The notes: generated from the letters alone by a model not told the origin. DNA of 27,338 nt from CAZIMM01 sp964540415 (GCA_964540415.1 CAZIMM010000023.1:1-27338); one strand, 5' to 3'; shown: positions 8,616-15,321, numbered from the stretch's first letter. Numbers and translations are program-made.

Positions 8616-8644
8616 AGTATATCACATCGCGCAACCGCGGTCAA
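8616..8644 (-). promoter_or_regulatory. Strong sigma-A promoter of the rbsK operon
   Basis: On the minus strand TTGACC (8644-8639) and TATACT (8621-8616) are 17 bases apart, close to consensus. The promoter lies 43-71 bases before the ATG at 8573. It is overlapped by dyad and direct repeats (8619-8670) that could be an operator. Confidence 0.8.
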
Positions 8645-8670
8645 TCCGCATGCGTGATATGTTGCGGTCA
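8619..8670. promoter_or_regulatory. Possible operator over the rbsK promoter
   Basis: ATATCAC (8619-8625) and its exact inverse GTGATAT (8654-8660) flank the promoter. GCGGTCA occurs twice in direct orientation, at 8637-8643 and 8664-8670. Repeated half-sites over -35 and -10 are what a regulator site would look like. No regulator gene lies nearby, so this is only a suggestion. Confidence 0.35.
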
Positions 8671-8766
8671 GTGTCCGAAAATGTTACGGATGTATTAACG
8701 TCAAGCAAAGAAAAGTTACAATAGTTAAGTCACGGTTAAACAAGGATTAAACAAGAGCGAAAGCTA

Positions 8767-8794
8767 TTGCAATTGAAAATATTCTGTCCATAAT
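8767..8794 (+). promoter_or_regulatory. Putative promoter of the GT8/TVP38 pair
   Basis: TTGCAA (8767-8772) and CATAAT (8789-8794) are separated by 16 bases. The predicted start would leave a leader of about 45 bases that includes a GC hairpin at 8806-8822. Other AT-rich boxes nearby could also serve. Confidence 0.45.
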
Positions 8795-8805
8795 GATAAC
8801 TGTAA

Positions 8806-8822
8806 GGCGGCAGCAAGCCGCC
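8806..8822 (+). other. GC-rich leader hairpin upstream of the GT8 gene
   Basis: GGCGGC and GCCGCC form a perfect six-base stem around AGCAA. No T-run follows, so it is not a terminator. It ends about 24 bases before the ATG, just ahead of the AAAGGATG ribosome site, and may stabilise the mRNA or affect initiation. A hairpin with the same stem lies at 11906-11922. Confidence 0.6.
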
Positions 8823-8846
8823 GAACAAACGAAAGGATGAATCAAA

Positions 8847-9692
8847 ATGAAAAGTGAAATGAATATACTTGTTGCGCTCAACTCCAATTATGTCGGCCCT
8901 CTCACCGTGATGCTCAGCTCAATGATGAACTCAAACCCGGGCGAAAGATTTGCAATTTATGTTGCGCATTCATCTCTGACAGACAATGATTTTGCGAAAA
9001 TCCGCGCATCGGTTGAAACGGACAGATGCAGAATTGTCCCAGTCCGCGTGCCGGACAACCTGCTTGCCGATGCTCCGGTGCTCAAGCGCATTTCAAAAGA
9101 AACGTATTACCGCCTGCTTGCCATGGACTTTTTGCCGGAGTCGGTTGAGAAGATTCTTTATCTTGACCCGGACATCGTTGTCATCAACCCTCTGCGCGCA
9201 ATTTATGACATCGAGCTGGGCGACAACCTGCTTGCGGGCGCTTCGCACATTTCGGGCTTTCTGAAAAAATGCAACCGCCGCCGTCTGGAGATGCCGAAGG
9301 ACAGCTGTTATGTGAACGCGGGCGTGCTGCTGATGAACATTTCCGGACTGCGCAAAACGGTGCATTCAAACGATATTTTCAACTTCATAAATTCCGCTCC
9401 CAAAAGCAAGCTTTACCTTGCCGACCAGGACGTAATCAACGCGATGTTCGGCGCAAAAACGGTTGAAGCTGACCCGAGAATTTTCAACCTCGACGAAAAA
9501 ACCTACAAGTCGATGTGCAGCGGTCTCGGAATCAAGTGGGTGAAGAACAACACCGTGATTGTTCACTTCAACGGCAAGTACAAGCCCTGGAAAGAGGGCT
9601 ACAAGGGCAGCCTCGACGGCTTCTATTTTGCCGAAAAAAACAGACTTGAAAGCGTGAACAGGCGCGGCTACACGCGTGTCATTCCCGCGTAA
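8847..9692 (+). CDS. Glycosyltransferase family 8 protein
   Basis: GT8 enzymes are retaining transferases that move glucose or galactose from a nucleotide sugar to an acceptor, often in surface polysaccharide or lipopolysaccharide/teichoic-type glycans. The protein of 281 residues starts with the GT-A type strand MNILVALNSNYV and has the metal-binding DxD as YLDPD (Asp107, Asp109). NAGVLLMNISGLR, ADQDVINAMF and the C-terminal HFNGKYKPW are typical family blocks. No membrane segment is seen. The ribosome site AAAGGATG is well placed. The next gene begins 15 bases downstream, so the two are probably co-transcribed. The acceptor is unknown. Divergent arrangement with the rbsK operon gives no clear functional link. 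Confidence 0.92.
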   Translation: MKSEMNILVALNSNYVGPLTVMLSSMMNSNPGERFAIYVAHSSLTDNDFAKIRASVETDRCRIVPVRVPDNLLADAPVLKRISKETYYRLLAMDFLPESVEKILYLDPDIVVINPLRAIYDIELGDNLLAGASHISGFLKKCNRRRLEMPKDSCYVNAGVLLMNISGLRKTVHSNDIFNFINSAPKSKLYLADQDVINAMFGAKTVEADPRIFNLDEKTYKSMCSGLGIKWVKNNTVIVHFNGKYKPWKEGYKGSLDGFYFAEKNRLESVNRRGYTRVIPA

Positions 9693-9707
9693 CGGAAAGG
9701 GGAAAAT

Positions 9708-10427
9708 ATGGACAGACAGCTCAAAACCAAAAGGATATGCTCCGTTGCACTCGTTGTTGCGCTTGTTGCGGGCTTTGTTGCGGCTTACATTGCCTACGGC
9801 CCCGCGATGCTCAGCTTCATCCGTGATGAAGCCGCATTCAAGGCGTGGCTCAACAGCTTCGGCAGCTTCGGCGGTGCTGCGGCGTTCGTTGCAATCCGCG
9901 CATTCCAGACGGTGATAAAAATTATTCCCGCAGAGCCTCTTGAAATTGCGTCCGGCTACATCTTCGGAACTTTCGGCGGACTTGCGCTGTGCATGCTCGG
10001 CACGGCAATCGGCTCGGTTGTCATTCTGCTGCTGACAAGGAAGCTGGGAATGAAAATGCTTGAGCTGTTCGTTCCGGCGTCAAAGCTGCAGAGCTACTCG
10101 TTTTTGCAAAACGAAAAACGTCTGGGCGTAACGCTGTTCATGATTTATATTATTCCGAGCACGCCTAAGGACCTTATCACATATTTTGCGGGACTGACGA
10201 AGATGAAGATCTGGAAGTTCATGCTCATCACAAGCATTGCCAGAATACCGTCAATCATAACCTCCACCTGGTGCGGCTCTCAGCTTGAAGCGAACAACAT
10301 CACAAATGCGATTGTGATTTTTGTCCTCACCGCGGTGGTTGGTGTTGCGGGAACTCTGATCTACAGAGCCTACGAAAAGAAGCATCCGCACGGCGAAAAT
10401 GAAAATACCCTTGCGCGTGCGGCATAA
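9708..10427 (+). CDS. TVP38/TMEM64 (VTT domain, DedA-like) membrane protein
   Basis: This is an integral membrane protein of 239 residues. A first membrane segment at about 10-32 is followed by the VTT domain, with IIPAEPLEIASGYIFGTFGG near 70-90, a hydrophobic helix to about 110, and FMIYIIPSTPKDLITYFAGL near 145-165, a re-entrant-loop block with conserved prolines. A last segment (AIVIFVLTAVVGVAGTLIY) and a short charged tail follow. Bacterial relatives of this superfamily have been linked to lipid scrambling, including undecaprenyl-phosphate recycling, and to membrane homeostasis. Next to a glycosyltransferase, a role in handling lipid-linked sugars is plausible but inferred. GGAAAGGGG precedes the ATG. 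Two hairpins downstream close the unit. Confidence 0.88.
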   Translation: MDRQLKTKRICSVALVVALVAGFVAAYIAYGPAMLSFIRDEAAFKAWLNSFGSFGGAAAFVAIRAFQTVIKIIPAEPLEIASGYIFGTFGGLALCMLGTAIGSVVILLLTRKLGMKMLELFVPASKLQSYSFLQNEKRLGVTLFMIYIIPSTPKDLITYFAGLTKMKIWKFMLITSIARIPSIITSTWCGSQLEANNITNAIVIFVLTAVVGVAGTLIYRAYEKKHPHGENENTLARAA

Positions 10428-10439
10428 TGCGGACAATTT

Positions 10440-10483
10440 AAGCATCGGAGAGTCATACGAACCCGTATTGCTCTCCGATGCTT
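10440..10483. repeat. Long intergenic hairpin with a repeated core (copy 1)
   Basis: AAGCATCGGAGAG (10440-10452) pairs perfectly with CTCTCCGATGCTT (10471-10483). The 18-base loop itself folds, ATACG pairing with CGTAT around AACC. The core GGAGAGTCATACGAACCCGT followed by ATTG recurs with two changes at 15005-15028. No long U-run follows on either strand, so it is not a classic terminator, although it may act as a barrier or 3'-end stabiliser. Confidence 0.75.
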
Positions 10484-10487
10484 ATTC

Positions 10488-10532
10488 GGGTGCAGCCGTG
10501 GTTTTTCACCACAGCATGCACCCGCTTTTTTT
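10488..10532 (+). terminator. Rho-independent terminator after the TVP38 gene
   Basis: GGGTGC (10488-10493) pairs with GCACCC (10518-10523), with an inner GTGG/CCAC pairing, and is followed by GC and seven T (10526-10532). It terminates plus-strand transcription from the GT8/TVP38 pair just before the convergent phosphatase gene. Confidence 0.85.
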
Positions 10533-10540
10533 GCATTGTT

Positions 10541-11260
10541 TTATTTTCCGGTGACCTCGATGCCTCCCGACAGCAGGTGTGAGCGGTCGTTGTGAAAAAC
10601 AAGGTGAGTGTCCGCATTGTAAAGACCGGTGCCGGGCCTGTAAAACACGATTTTCGTGACCCCGGTGTTGCAGAACTCAATGTCGAACGCCTGCCCGGGT
10701 GTGAGCCCCAGGGCCGCAAAGCAGATGAAGGTGTTCATGCAGGCGTGGCCCGCAACCATGACCTTTTCGCCGTTTTTGAAGCGATCCCGAAGGTATTTCA
10801 CCGCGAGCAATGCTCTGGCGTGACGTACAGCGTCATCGTCATCCTCGCCGTTGATGATGTACCGCTCAATGCCCTGAATTCCCCTGGCGGAAACGGCAAA
10901 CGGAAACAGGCTTTGAATCTGCCCCATTGTCTTTCCCTCATATGCCTTTGTGATGCCCCATTCGGTGAAAACGGGATGTATTTCAACCTCGTGTGCGCCG
11001 TTTTCGGGCTGGCGCAGTGCCACAGCCCCGGCAGTGTCGACGGCACGGCGGAGTCCGCTGGAAATGATGAAGTCAAACGCAAACGACGAGAACGCTTCAC
11101 CGAGAAGCTTTGCCTGGCGTTTTCCCAAAGGTGTCAGCTCGGGATCTTCCGCATCCTCGGCGGAAAGTCCTTCGGCGTTCCGCGGAATGTTGCCGCAGGA
11201 TTGGCCGTGGCGGACAAGATACAGCTCAAGCTCAATCACGGGTTGTGTCTGCTCAGCCAT
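10541..11260 (-). CDS. Histidine phosphatase family protein (phosphoglycerate mutase-like)
   Basis: This 239-residue protein has the histidine phosphatase core. The phosphohistidine motif YLVRHGQSCGN is near residue 14-24, a second arginine lies in SSGLRRAVDTA, and the second catalytic histidine lies in MVAGHACMNTF near 168-178. There is no signal peptide. The family covers mutases, sugar-phosphate phosphatases, cobalamin-pathway and protein phosphatases, so the substrate is open; true cofactor-dependent phosphoglycerate mutase is unlikely because the conserved catalytic spacing differs. It is the last gene of the operon that starts with the subtilisin, its ATG overlapping the end of the YjdF-like gene by eight bases, with GGGAGG six bases upstream. 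Convergent with TVP38, with two hairpins between. Confidence 0.85.
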   Translation of the reverse strand: MAEQTQPVIELELYLVRHGQSCGNIPRNAEGLSAEDAEDPELTPLGKRQAKLLGEAFSSFAFDFIISSGLRRAVDTAGAVALRQPENGAHEVEIHPVFTEWGITKAYEGKTMGQIQSLFPFAVSARGIQGIERYIINGEDDDDAVRHARALLAVKYLRDRFKNGEKVMVAGHACMNTFICFAALGLTPGQAFDIEFCNTGVTKIVFYRPGTGLYNADTHLVFHNDRSHLLSGGIEVTGK

Positions 11261-11891
11261 TTGCTGCCTCCCTTGCCTTTTTTCTGGCGGAAAACGCCGT
11301 GATGAACATACCCGTCAGAGAACCGGCGGCGCTGAAAATCAAATCGACCATTGTGTCAACAATTCCGTGCTCTCCGAAAATTCCGGAGGTCTGGAGCATG
11401 AAGCCGTACAGCCTGTCCATTGTGAACTCGTAGAACTCCCAGCCGACACTGATTGTCACCCCGGCGGCAAGCCCGAACATCGCGGCAAGAGCGGGAGAAA
11501 GATTGTCTCCTTTTTTGTATTGCAGCAGCACTGCAAGGTCGCTGCCGAATTCGGCGGCAAGCCAGCCGGCAAGAAAGTGCGTGAACAAATCCGAGTGCGT
11601 AAAGCTCGTGCGGTTGTTGAGAGTTGAGCCGATGACGCAGCCGAGGCAGATAAAAATATTGAGCTTTGTCTGCAGGCGGTAATCAACCTTTGTGATGAAG
11701 GATCTGCCGCCGAAAAGCTGGAACATGTCCCAAAGGTGAGTGAAAGCAATTGCAAAAAGAGCCTGCAGGAATTCGGAGGTGTAGCCCTGCAGAAGTCCGA
11801 GTGCGCCCCAGATAAAGAGAAGCCAGCGGCAGACCTGCCAGGTGATACGGTATTTTAACGGGATTTCGGGGATGGGGTTCAGTTTTTTCAT
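11253..11891 (-). CDS. YjdF-like (DUF2238) integral membrane protein
   Basis: This is a polytopic membrane protein of 212 residues with about six hydrophobic segments, beginning near residues 18-36, 42-60, 76-92, 102-124, 134-155 and 178-200. The motif VGWEFYEFTMDRLYG and the later GIVDTMVDLIFSAAGSL match the signature of the YjdF/DUF2238 family, whose biochemical role is not established. The acidic and aromatic residues inside the membrane block suggest a conserved intramembrane site. The ATG at 11891 follows AAGGA with a seven-base spacer. It is the third gene of the subtilisin operon, separated from the nucleotidyltransferase by 33 bases that hold a GC hairpin, and overlapping the phosphatase by eight bases. 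Confidence 0.75.
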   Translation of the reverse strand: MKKLNPIPEIPLKYRITWQVCRWLLFIWGALGLLQGYTSEFLQALFAIAFTHLWDMFQLFGGRSFITKVDYRLQTKLNIFICLGCVIGSTLNNRTSFTHSDLFTHFLAGWLAAEFGSDLAVLLQYKKGDNLSPALAAMFGLAAGVTISVGWEFYEFTMDRLYGFMLQTSGIFGEHGIVDTMVDLIFSAAGSLTGMFITAFSARKKAREAANG

Positions 11892-11905
11892 TTAAGCTTC
11901 CTTCC

Positions 11906-11922
11906 GGCGGCGTCCTGCCGCC
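11906..11922. other. GC-rich intercistronic hairpin
   Basis: GGCGGC and GCCGCC form a perfect six-base stem around GTCCT, between the end of the nucleotidyltransferase gene and the ribosome site of the YjdF-like gene. It shares its stem with the hairpin at 8806-8822. With no T-run it is more likely an mRNA stability element than a terminator. Confidence 0.55.
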
Positions 11923-11924
11923 AA

Positions 11925-13115
11925 TCACCAGATTTTTTCGCTCGCCTTTCCGCTGAGCGACTGTGCCTCAAAGCCGCGCCGGTTTGCATGCATAACCATT
12001 CTGATGCGCTTCATTGCGGCTTTTCTTCCGCCCTTGAACACGGCGGAATGTATCCTTCGCAGCCAGTAATACGGCAGCAGTGCCGGGGCTTTCGCAACCC
12101 TCGGATAATTTGCCGCCATGAAGCTGCGCCGCGGGAAAATATATCTGAAAATAAAACGGATTTTCTTTGCCCGCAGTCCTCCCTTTCCCTTTGAGGACTG
12201 AACAAGCTCCTTGGTGTAAGCATTGTCCTTGTTTCCGTAAACGCCGCTGATGAAAAGATAATCGGAAATGCTTTCGCTCATGTCCCGCTTTTCGCCTTCG
12301 CCGAACCAGCACTCGGAGAGCGCTTCCATCTCGCAGGCGAATTCGTCAAGCTCGATTTTTTTCATCTCGCCGCGGACATAATCAAAATTGAGCGTGCTCC
12401 GTTTTGCGTCAAGAAAAATCTTGATGTCCGCGATTGAACGTATGCCTGTCCCGAAAAGGAAATAATGCTTTGCAAGATGCGCCATCAGGAAAACATACAT
12501 GTCATCGTCCGAAAACTCGCGGCGGTGAACCCAGCCGTCAGCGGTGCGAGTGCGGCGGAAATCCGTGCCGAAATAATCGTCATAAAGCTGTGCGCCGTTG
12601 TCAAAAAGCCTGCCGTGGATTTCAACGCGCATAAACGGCTTTTTCTCATAGTCCCCGAACAGCTCGCCCTCCCTGACGCAGGTGTACCCCATGCCGCAAA
12701 GAAGTTCGTTGATGAGGGAAAGCTTTGAGTTGTCAACAAGAATGTCAATGTCGCACATCGAGCGCAAATCGGGGGAGGGATAAAGTGCCTTGAGCACGCA
12801 GCCCTTGAGCGGCATGAAATCAATGCCCGCGCGTTCAAATGCCCGCGCGATTTCGTGCTCCTCCTCGGTTTGCACCGCCTCACGGTATATGCCTATGCTG
12901 TGCTCGCGGCGGAACTTCCTGAGCTGTTCAGGAGGCACGTCCGCGCCGAGCTTCGTGAGCGCGACATAAACAACGTTTGCGATGCTGTGCCTGAACGAGA
13001 AGTCAAAAAGCGCAGAGTAATCCACGTCCGGCGGAAGAACACAGTTCCTGCCGAAAAGCGCAAGCCCGACAAGCCGGACAGCATATTCACCGTAAACTCT
13101 TTCGTCGTAAATCAT
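11925..13115 (-). CDS. Nucleotidyltransferase family protein (NTP_transf_5 type)
   Basis: This 396-residue protein belongs to the uncharacterised NTP_transf_5 group of the polymerase-beta-like nucleotidyltransferases. The diagnostic block is MPLKGCVLKALYP (101-112), then RSMCDIDILV (118-127), where Asp122 and Asp124 are the expected metal ligands, and a third acidic strand around MRVEIHGRL. Transfer of a nucleotide to a protein or small molecule is the expected chemistry, but no substrate is known from sequence. The C-terminal third is rich in Lys and Arg. No membrane segment or signal peptide is seen. Its ATG shares one base with the stop codon of the subtilisin gene (TGATG), so the two are translationally coupled. 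Relatives occur in polysaccharide and peptide-natural-product loci, but I see no precursor peptide here. Confidence 0.82.
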   Translation of the reverse strand: MIYDERVYGEYAVRLVGLALFGRNCVLPPDVDYSALFDFSFRHSIANVVYVALTKLGADVPPEQLRKFRREHSIGIYREAVQTEEEHEIARAFERAGIDFMPLKGCVLKALYPSPDLRSMCDIDILVDNSKLSLINELLCGMGYTCVREGELFGDYEKKPFMRVEIHGRLFDNGAQLYDDYFGTDFRRTRTADGWVHRREFSDDDMYVFLMAHLAKHYFLFGTGIRSIADIKIFLDAKRSTLNFDYVRGEMKKIELDEFACEMEALSECWFGEGEKRDMSESISDYLFISGVYGNKDNAYTKELVQSSKGKGGLRAKKIRFIFRYIFPRRSFMAANYPRVAKAPALLPYYWLRRIHSAVFKGGRKAAMKRIRMVMHANRRGFEAQSLSGKASEKIW

Positions 13116-14875
13116 CAGCTGAGGCCGTAAAACTCCTTGATATTTTCGGTTATATCAACAGTCTCGCCCTTCGAGACCGTAATATGTGCATTGAATGGGT
13201 GGGATGCAAGGAAGCCGATGGTGATGTCGTATTCACCGGGCGGCAGAAGAAAGCTGAAATCGCCTGCGCCGTCCGCAATGAAGCGGTAGGTTTTGTCTGT
13301 TCCGACGGCGGTTATCGGCCCTTTCATATTGCCGCCGAAGGCATACTTCGCACTGCCGCAGACCGTGCCGACGCTGTGAGTCTGCCGGATTGCCTCCTCA
13401 ACGGCAAGCTTTGCGTTGACGAGGGGATAGTCTCTGTATGGCACGGACGCAAAATAGGGGTTTTCCGAACGCAGGACGGTGTATTTGGTGTTTTTCACAT
13501 CGCACACGATGTTCTTGACCTGCGCGCCCGTGAAGGACGGGTTGACCGACCACACGAGAGAGGTTACGCCGGTGACAACCGGTGCCGCCATGGAGGTGCC
13601 GGACATATAGCCGTATTTTCCGTCGTCCATCGGATAGCAGCTGTAAATGTTCACGCCCGGAGCGCAAATCGAAACCCTGTCTCCGACGTTGGAGCTGTTT
13701 GCCTGAACGAAGCAGGCGGAGTCCTTGTTGCGGGCGCTGCCGACAACGATGATTCTGTCCAGCACATCCCGCACCGAAACGCCGTACATCCATGTGAAAG
13801 CCGTCTGCTCGGTTACGGCGCAGAAGGAGCCGTTATATTTTGCGTCCACACTGCGGCCGGCGTCGTTGCCGTTGCCCGCAGACTGAACAACAATGAAGTC
13901 ATAGCCCTTGCTCAGCAGGGAAGCAATGCTCATTGAATACAGCATTCCGTCAAGCCGGAGAAGAACCTGCGAGCCCTCGCTGCTGCCTTCGTTTATCGAG
14001 CCTGCCGAGCCGAGGGAATAATTGATGACCTTCGCGCCCGCCCTGACAACCGTACCGAGGGAGAAAAGAATTTTCACATCGGGAATCCACATCTGGCCGT
14101 CTTCCGGATGCCAGTCAACACAGCAGAGCGAGGCCTTGGGATTCACGCCGCTGATGCCCGTGTCATTGTCCGCCTTTGCGGCGATTATTCCGGCAACGTG
14201 CGTCCCGTGGTCATCCGAAATGTTCTTTCTCTTTTCTGCGGCGTTCGGGAAGAACAGGCGGTCGCTCAGCTCCTCGTGATCGGCACAAAAGCCGCCGTCA
14301 ACAATGCCGACGGTGATTTTGTTCATATATTCGCCGTAATCCCACGCGCTTCGCGCTTCAATTGCCTCAAGCCACCAGTTGGCTCCCCAGGGGCTTTCCT
14401 CATCCCACTGGTTGTAAATGTCGAACGGGTCGGAGGGGGTGTAATCCTCGCTGTATTTGTGAGTGAAGCAGGCGGAGGCAAGGGTGATGCAGTCAAGCTC
14501 ATTGAGCACTCCGCACTTTTCAACAAGCTGAGCATAGGAATCGGTTTTTGTGCGCAGAACATAGAGGTCACACGGGCCGAGATAGCCGACCGCAACGGCG
14601 CCGACGCTTGCAAACGCGCGGTATTTTTCAATCACGCCGCTTCCGGGCTTGACGAAAACCAGAATATGGTCGTCAAGATAACCGTTTGCGCCGTCCAGCT
14701 CAACAGTGTCAAAGTCCGTGAGAGTGTTGAGAAAGGAGTCGTCAATGTCGGTTTCGCTCAGTGATATTCCGAGCACGCTCTTGCAGATGCCGCTGACAGC
14801 CTGAGGAAAAATCTGCGTGACAAAACCGGTGACAGCCATGATAACCGACATGATGAGCGAAACAAATTTCTTCAA
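13115..14875 (-). CDS. Secreted subtilisin-like serine protease (S8 family) with propeptide
   Basis: This is a predicted exported serine endopeptidase of 586 residues. Residues 1-30 form a signal peptide, and about 60-140 resemble an inhibitor-like propeptide (ILVFVKPG, YVLRT, LDCITLAS). The catalytic triad is complete: Asp193 in TVGIVDGG, His223 in DDHGTHVAGI, Ser428 in SGTSMAAP, with the oxyanion Asn335 in QSAGNGN. The C-terminal ~85 residues form a beta-rich domain (FSFLLPPGEYDITIGF) like carboxypeptidase-regulatory or Ig-like modules. There is no LPXTG or membrane anchor. The start is a TTG at 14875: GGAGG lies exactly seven bases upstream, and it gives a correct signal peptide. It is the first gene of a four-gene operon and is translationally coupled to the nucleotidyltransferase. 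The target protein is unknown. Confidence 0.93.
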   Translation of the reverse strand: MKKFVSLIMSVIMAVTGFVTQIFPQAVSGICKSVLGISLSETDIDDSFLNTLTDFDTVELDGANGYLDDHILVFVKPGSGVIEKYRAFASVGAVAVGYLGPCDLYVLRTKTDSYAQLVEKCGVLNELDCITLASACFTHKYSEDYTPSDPFDIYNQWDEESPWGANWWLEAIEARSAWDYGEYMNKITVGIVDGGFCADHEELSDRLFFPNAAEKRKNISDDHGTHVAGIIAAKADNDTGISGVNPKASLCCVDWHPEDGQMWIPDVKILFSLGTVVRAGAKVINYSLGSAGSINEGSSEGSQVLLRLDGMLYSMSIASLLSKGYDFIVVQSAGNGNDAGRSVDAKYNGSFCAVTEQTAFTWMYGVSVRDVLDRIIVVGSARNKDSACFVQANSSNVGDRVSICAPGVNIYSCYPMDDGKYGYMSGTSMAAPVVTGVTSLVWSVNPSFTGAQVKNIVCDVKNTKYTVLRSENPYFASVPYRDYPLVNAKLAVEEAIRQTHSVGTVCGSAKYAFGGNMKGPITAVGTDKTYRFIADGAGDFSFLLPPGEYDITIGFLASHPFNAHITVSKGETVDITENIKEFYGLS

Positions 14876-14945
14876 ACCGTTACCTCCGTTCGGCGGTGCG
14901 CTTCAGCCTTATATTGTCAAGTTAAACAAAATAAACAATAAATTT

Positions 14946-14974
14946 ATAATATACTAAATATTTGGATTTGTCTA
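14946..14974 (-). promoter_or_regulatory. Putative promoter of the subtilisin operon
   Basis: On the minus strand TAGACA (14974-14969) and TATTAT (14951-14946) are 17 bases apart, each one mismatch from consensus. The leader would be about 65 bases, ending in the GGAGG at 14887-14883 that serves the TTG start. A TTGACA-like box nearer the gene has no matching -10. Confidence 0.55.
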
Positions 14975-15000
14975 TATCTTTTATACACTTTTATCCATAA

Positions 15001-15028
15001 GGGCGGAGAGCCATACGAACCCGTGTTG
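15001..15028. repeat. Hairpin-repeat core (copy 2), right arm missing
   Basis: GGAGAGCCATACGAACCCGT followed by GTTG repeats the core found at 10447-10470 with two base changes. The inner stem ATACG/CGTGT is kept by a G-U wobble if the plus strand is transcribed. The outer right arm seen in copy 1 is absent here; instead AAAAAA and the MITE-like element begin at once. GGGCGGAGA (15001-15009) can pair exactly with TCTCCGCCC at 15067-15075 inside that element. Confidence 0.65.
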
Positions 15029-15035
15029 AAAAAAG

Positions 15036-15243
15036 GGGCTGTCGCATTTAGATGCAGAAAGCGTTTTCTCCGCCCCGAAGGTGTACAAAGGTACTCCGAG
15101 AGGGCGGAAAAACGCTTAGAAAAGTAAATATTAATAAAAAAGTACGAGTCTTAAACCGTTTTCGTTTAGATTAGGCTCAAAATCCGTACAATTTGTTCCC
15201 TATTCTGTTTTTACTTTTTGGTCTGCGCTAAATGCGACAGCCC
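15036..15243. mobile_element. MITE-like fold-back element, 208 bp, no ORF
   Basis: Perfect 16-base terminal inverted repeats lie at 15036-15051 (GGGCTGTCGCATTTAG) and 15228-15243, each followed inwards by GCAGA/TCTGC. Inside are a near-perfect hairpin, GCGTTTTCTCCGCCC (15061-15075) with GGGCGGAAAAACGC (15102-15115), and a nine-base inverted pair at 15120-15128 and 15210-15218. There is no open frame for a transposase. No clear target-site duplication is seen, because both flanks are A-rich. On the minus strand its edge reads into six T, so it may end transcription from the lipoprotein operon. With the promoter and hairpin repeat around it, this accounts for most of the 434-base gene-free stretch 14888-15321. 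Confidence 0.7.
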
Positions 15244-15254
15244 ATAAAAACTAT

Positions 15255-15274
15255 GCATGTACCCGGAGTCATGC
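15255..15274 (-). terminator. Weak possible terminator after the lipoprotein gene
   Basis: GCATG and CATGC form a five-base stem around ten bases, followed on the minus strand by ATAG and five T. It lies about 50 bases after the lipoprotein stop. The stem is short, so this is a tentative call. Confidence 0.3.
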
Positions 15275-15321
15275 GGCTTACATAACCCGAAACAAACCTG
15301 TTCGCCGTCTGCCGCGCCGGA

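Noticed and set aside
13184..13936. Open frame of 250 codons on the plus strand inside the subtilisin gene
   Set aside because: Antisense shadow of the subtilisin, in a GC-rich region where opposite frames stay open by codon bias; no motif or ribosome site.
15005..15028. Reverse complement of the hairpin core resembles a tRNA T-arm and 3' end (GGGTTCG, CTCTCCGCC)
   Set aside because: The stem and loop sizes do not match a T-arm, and no acceptor, D-arm or anticodon arm can be formed around either copy.
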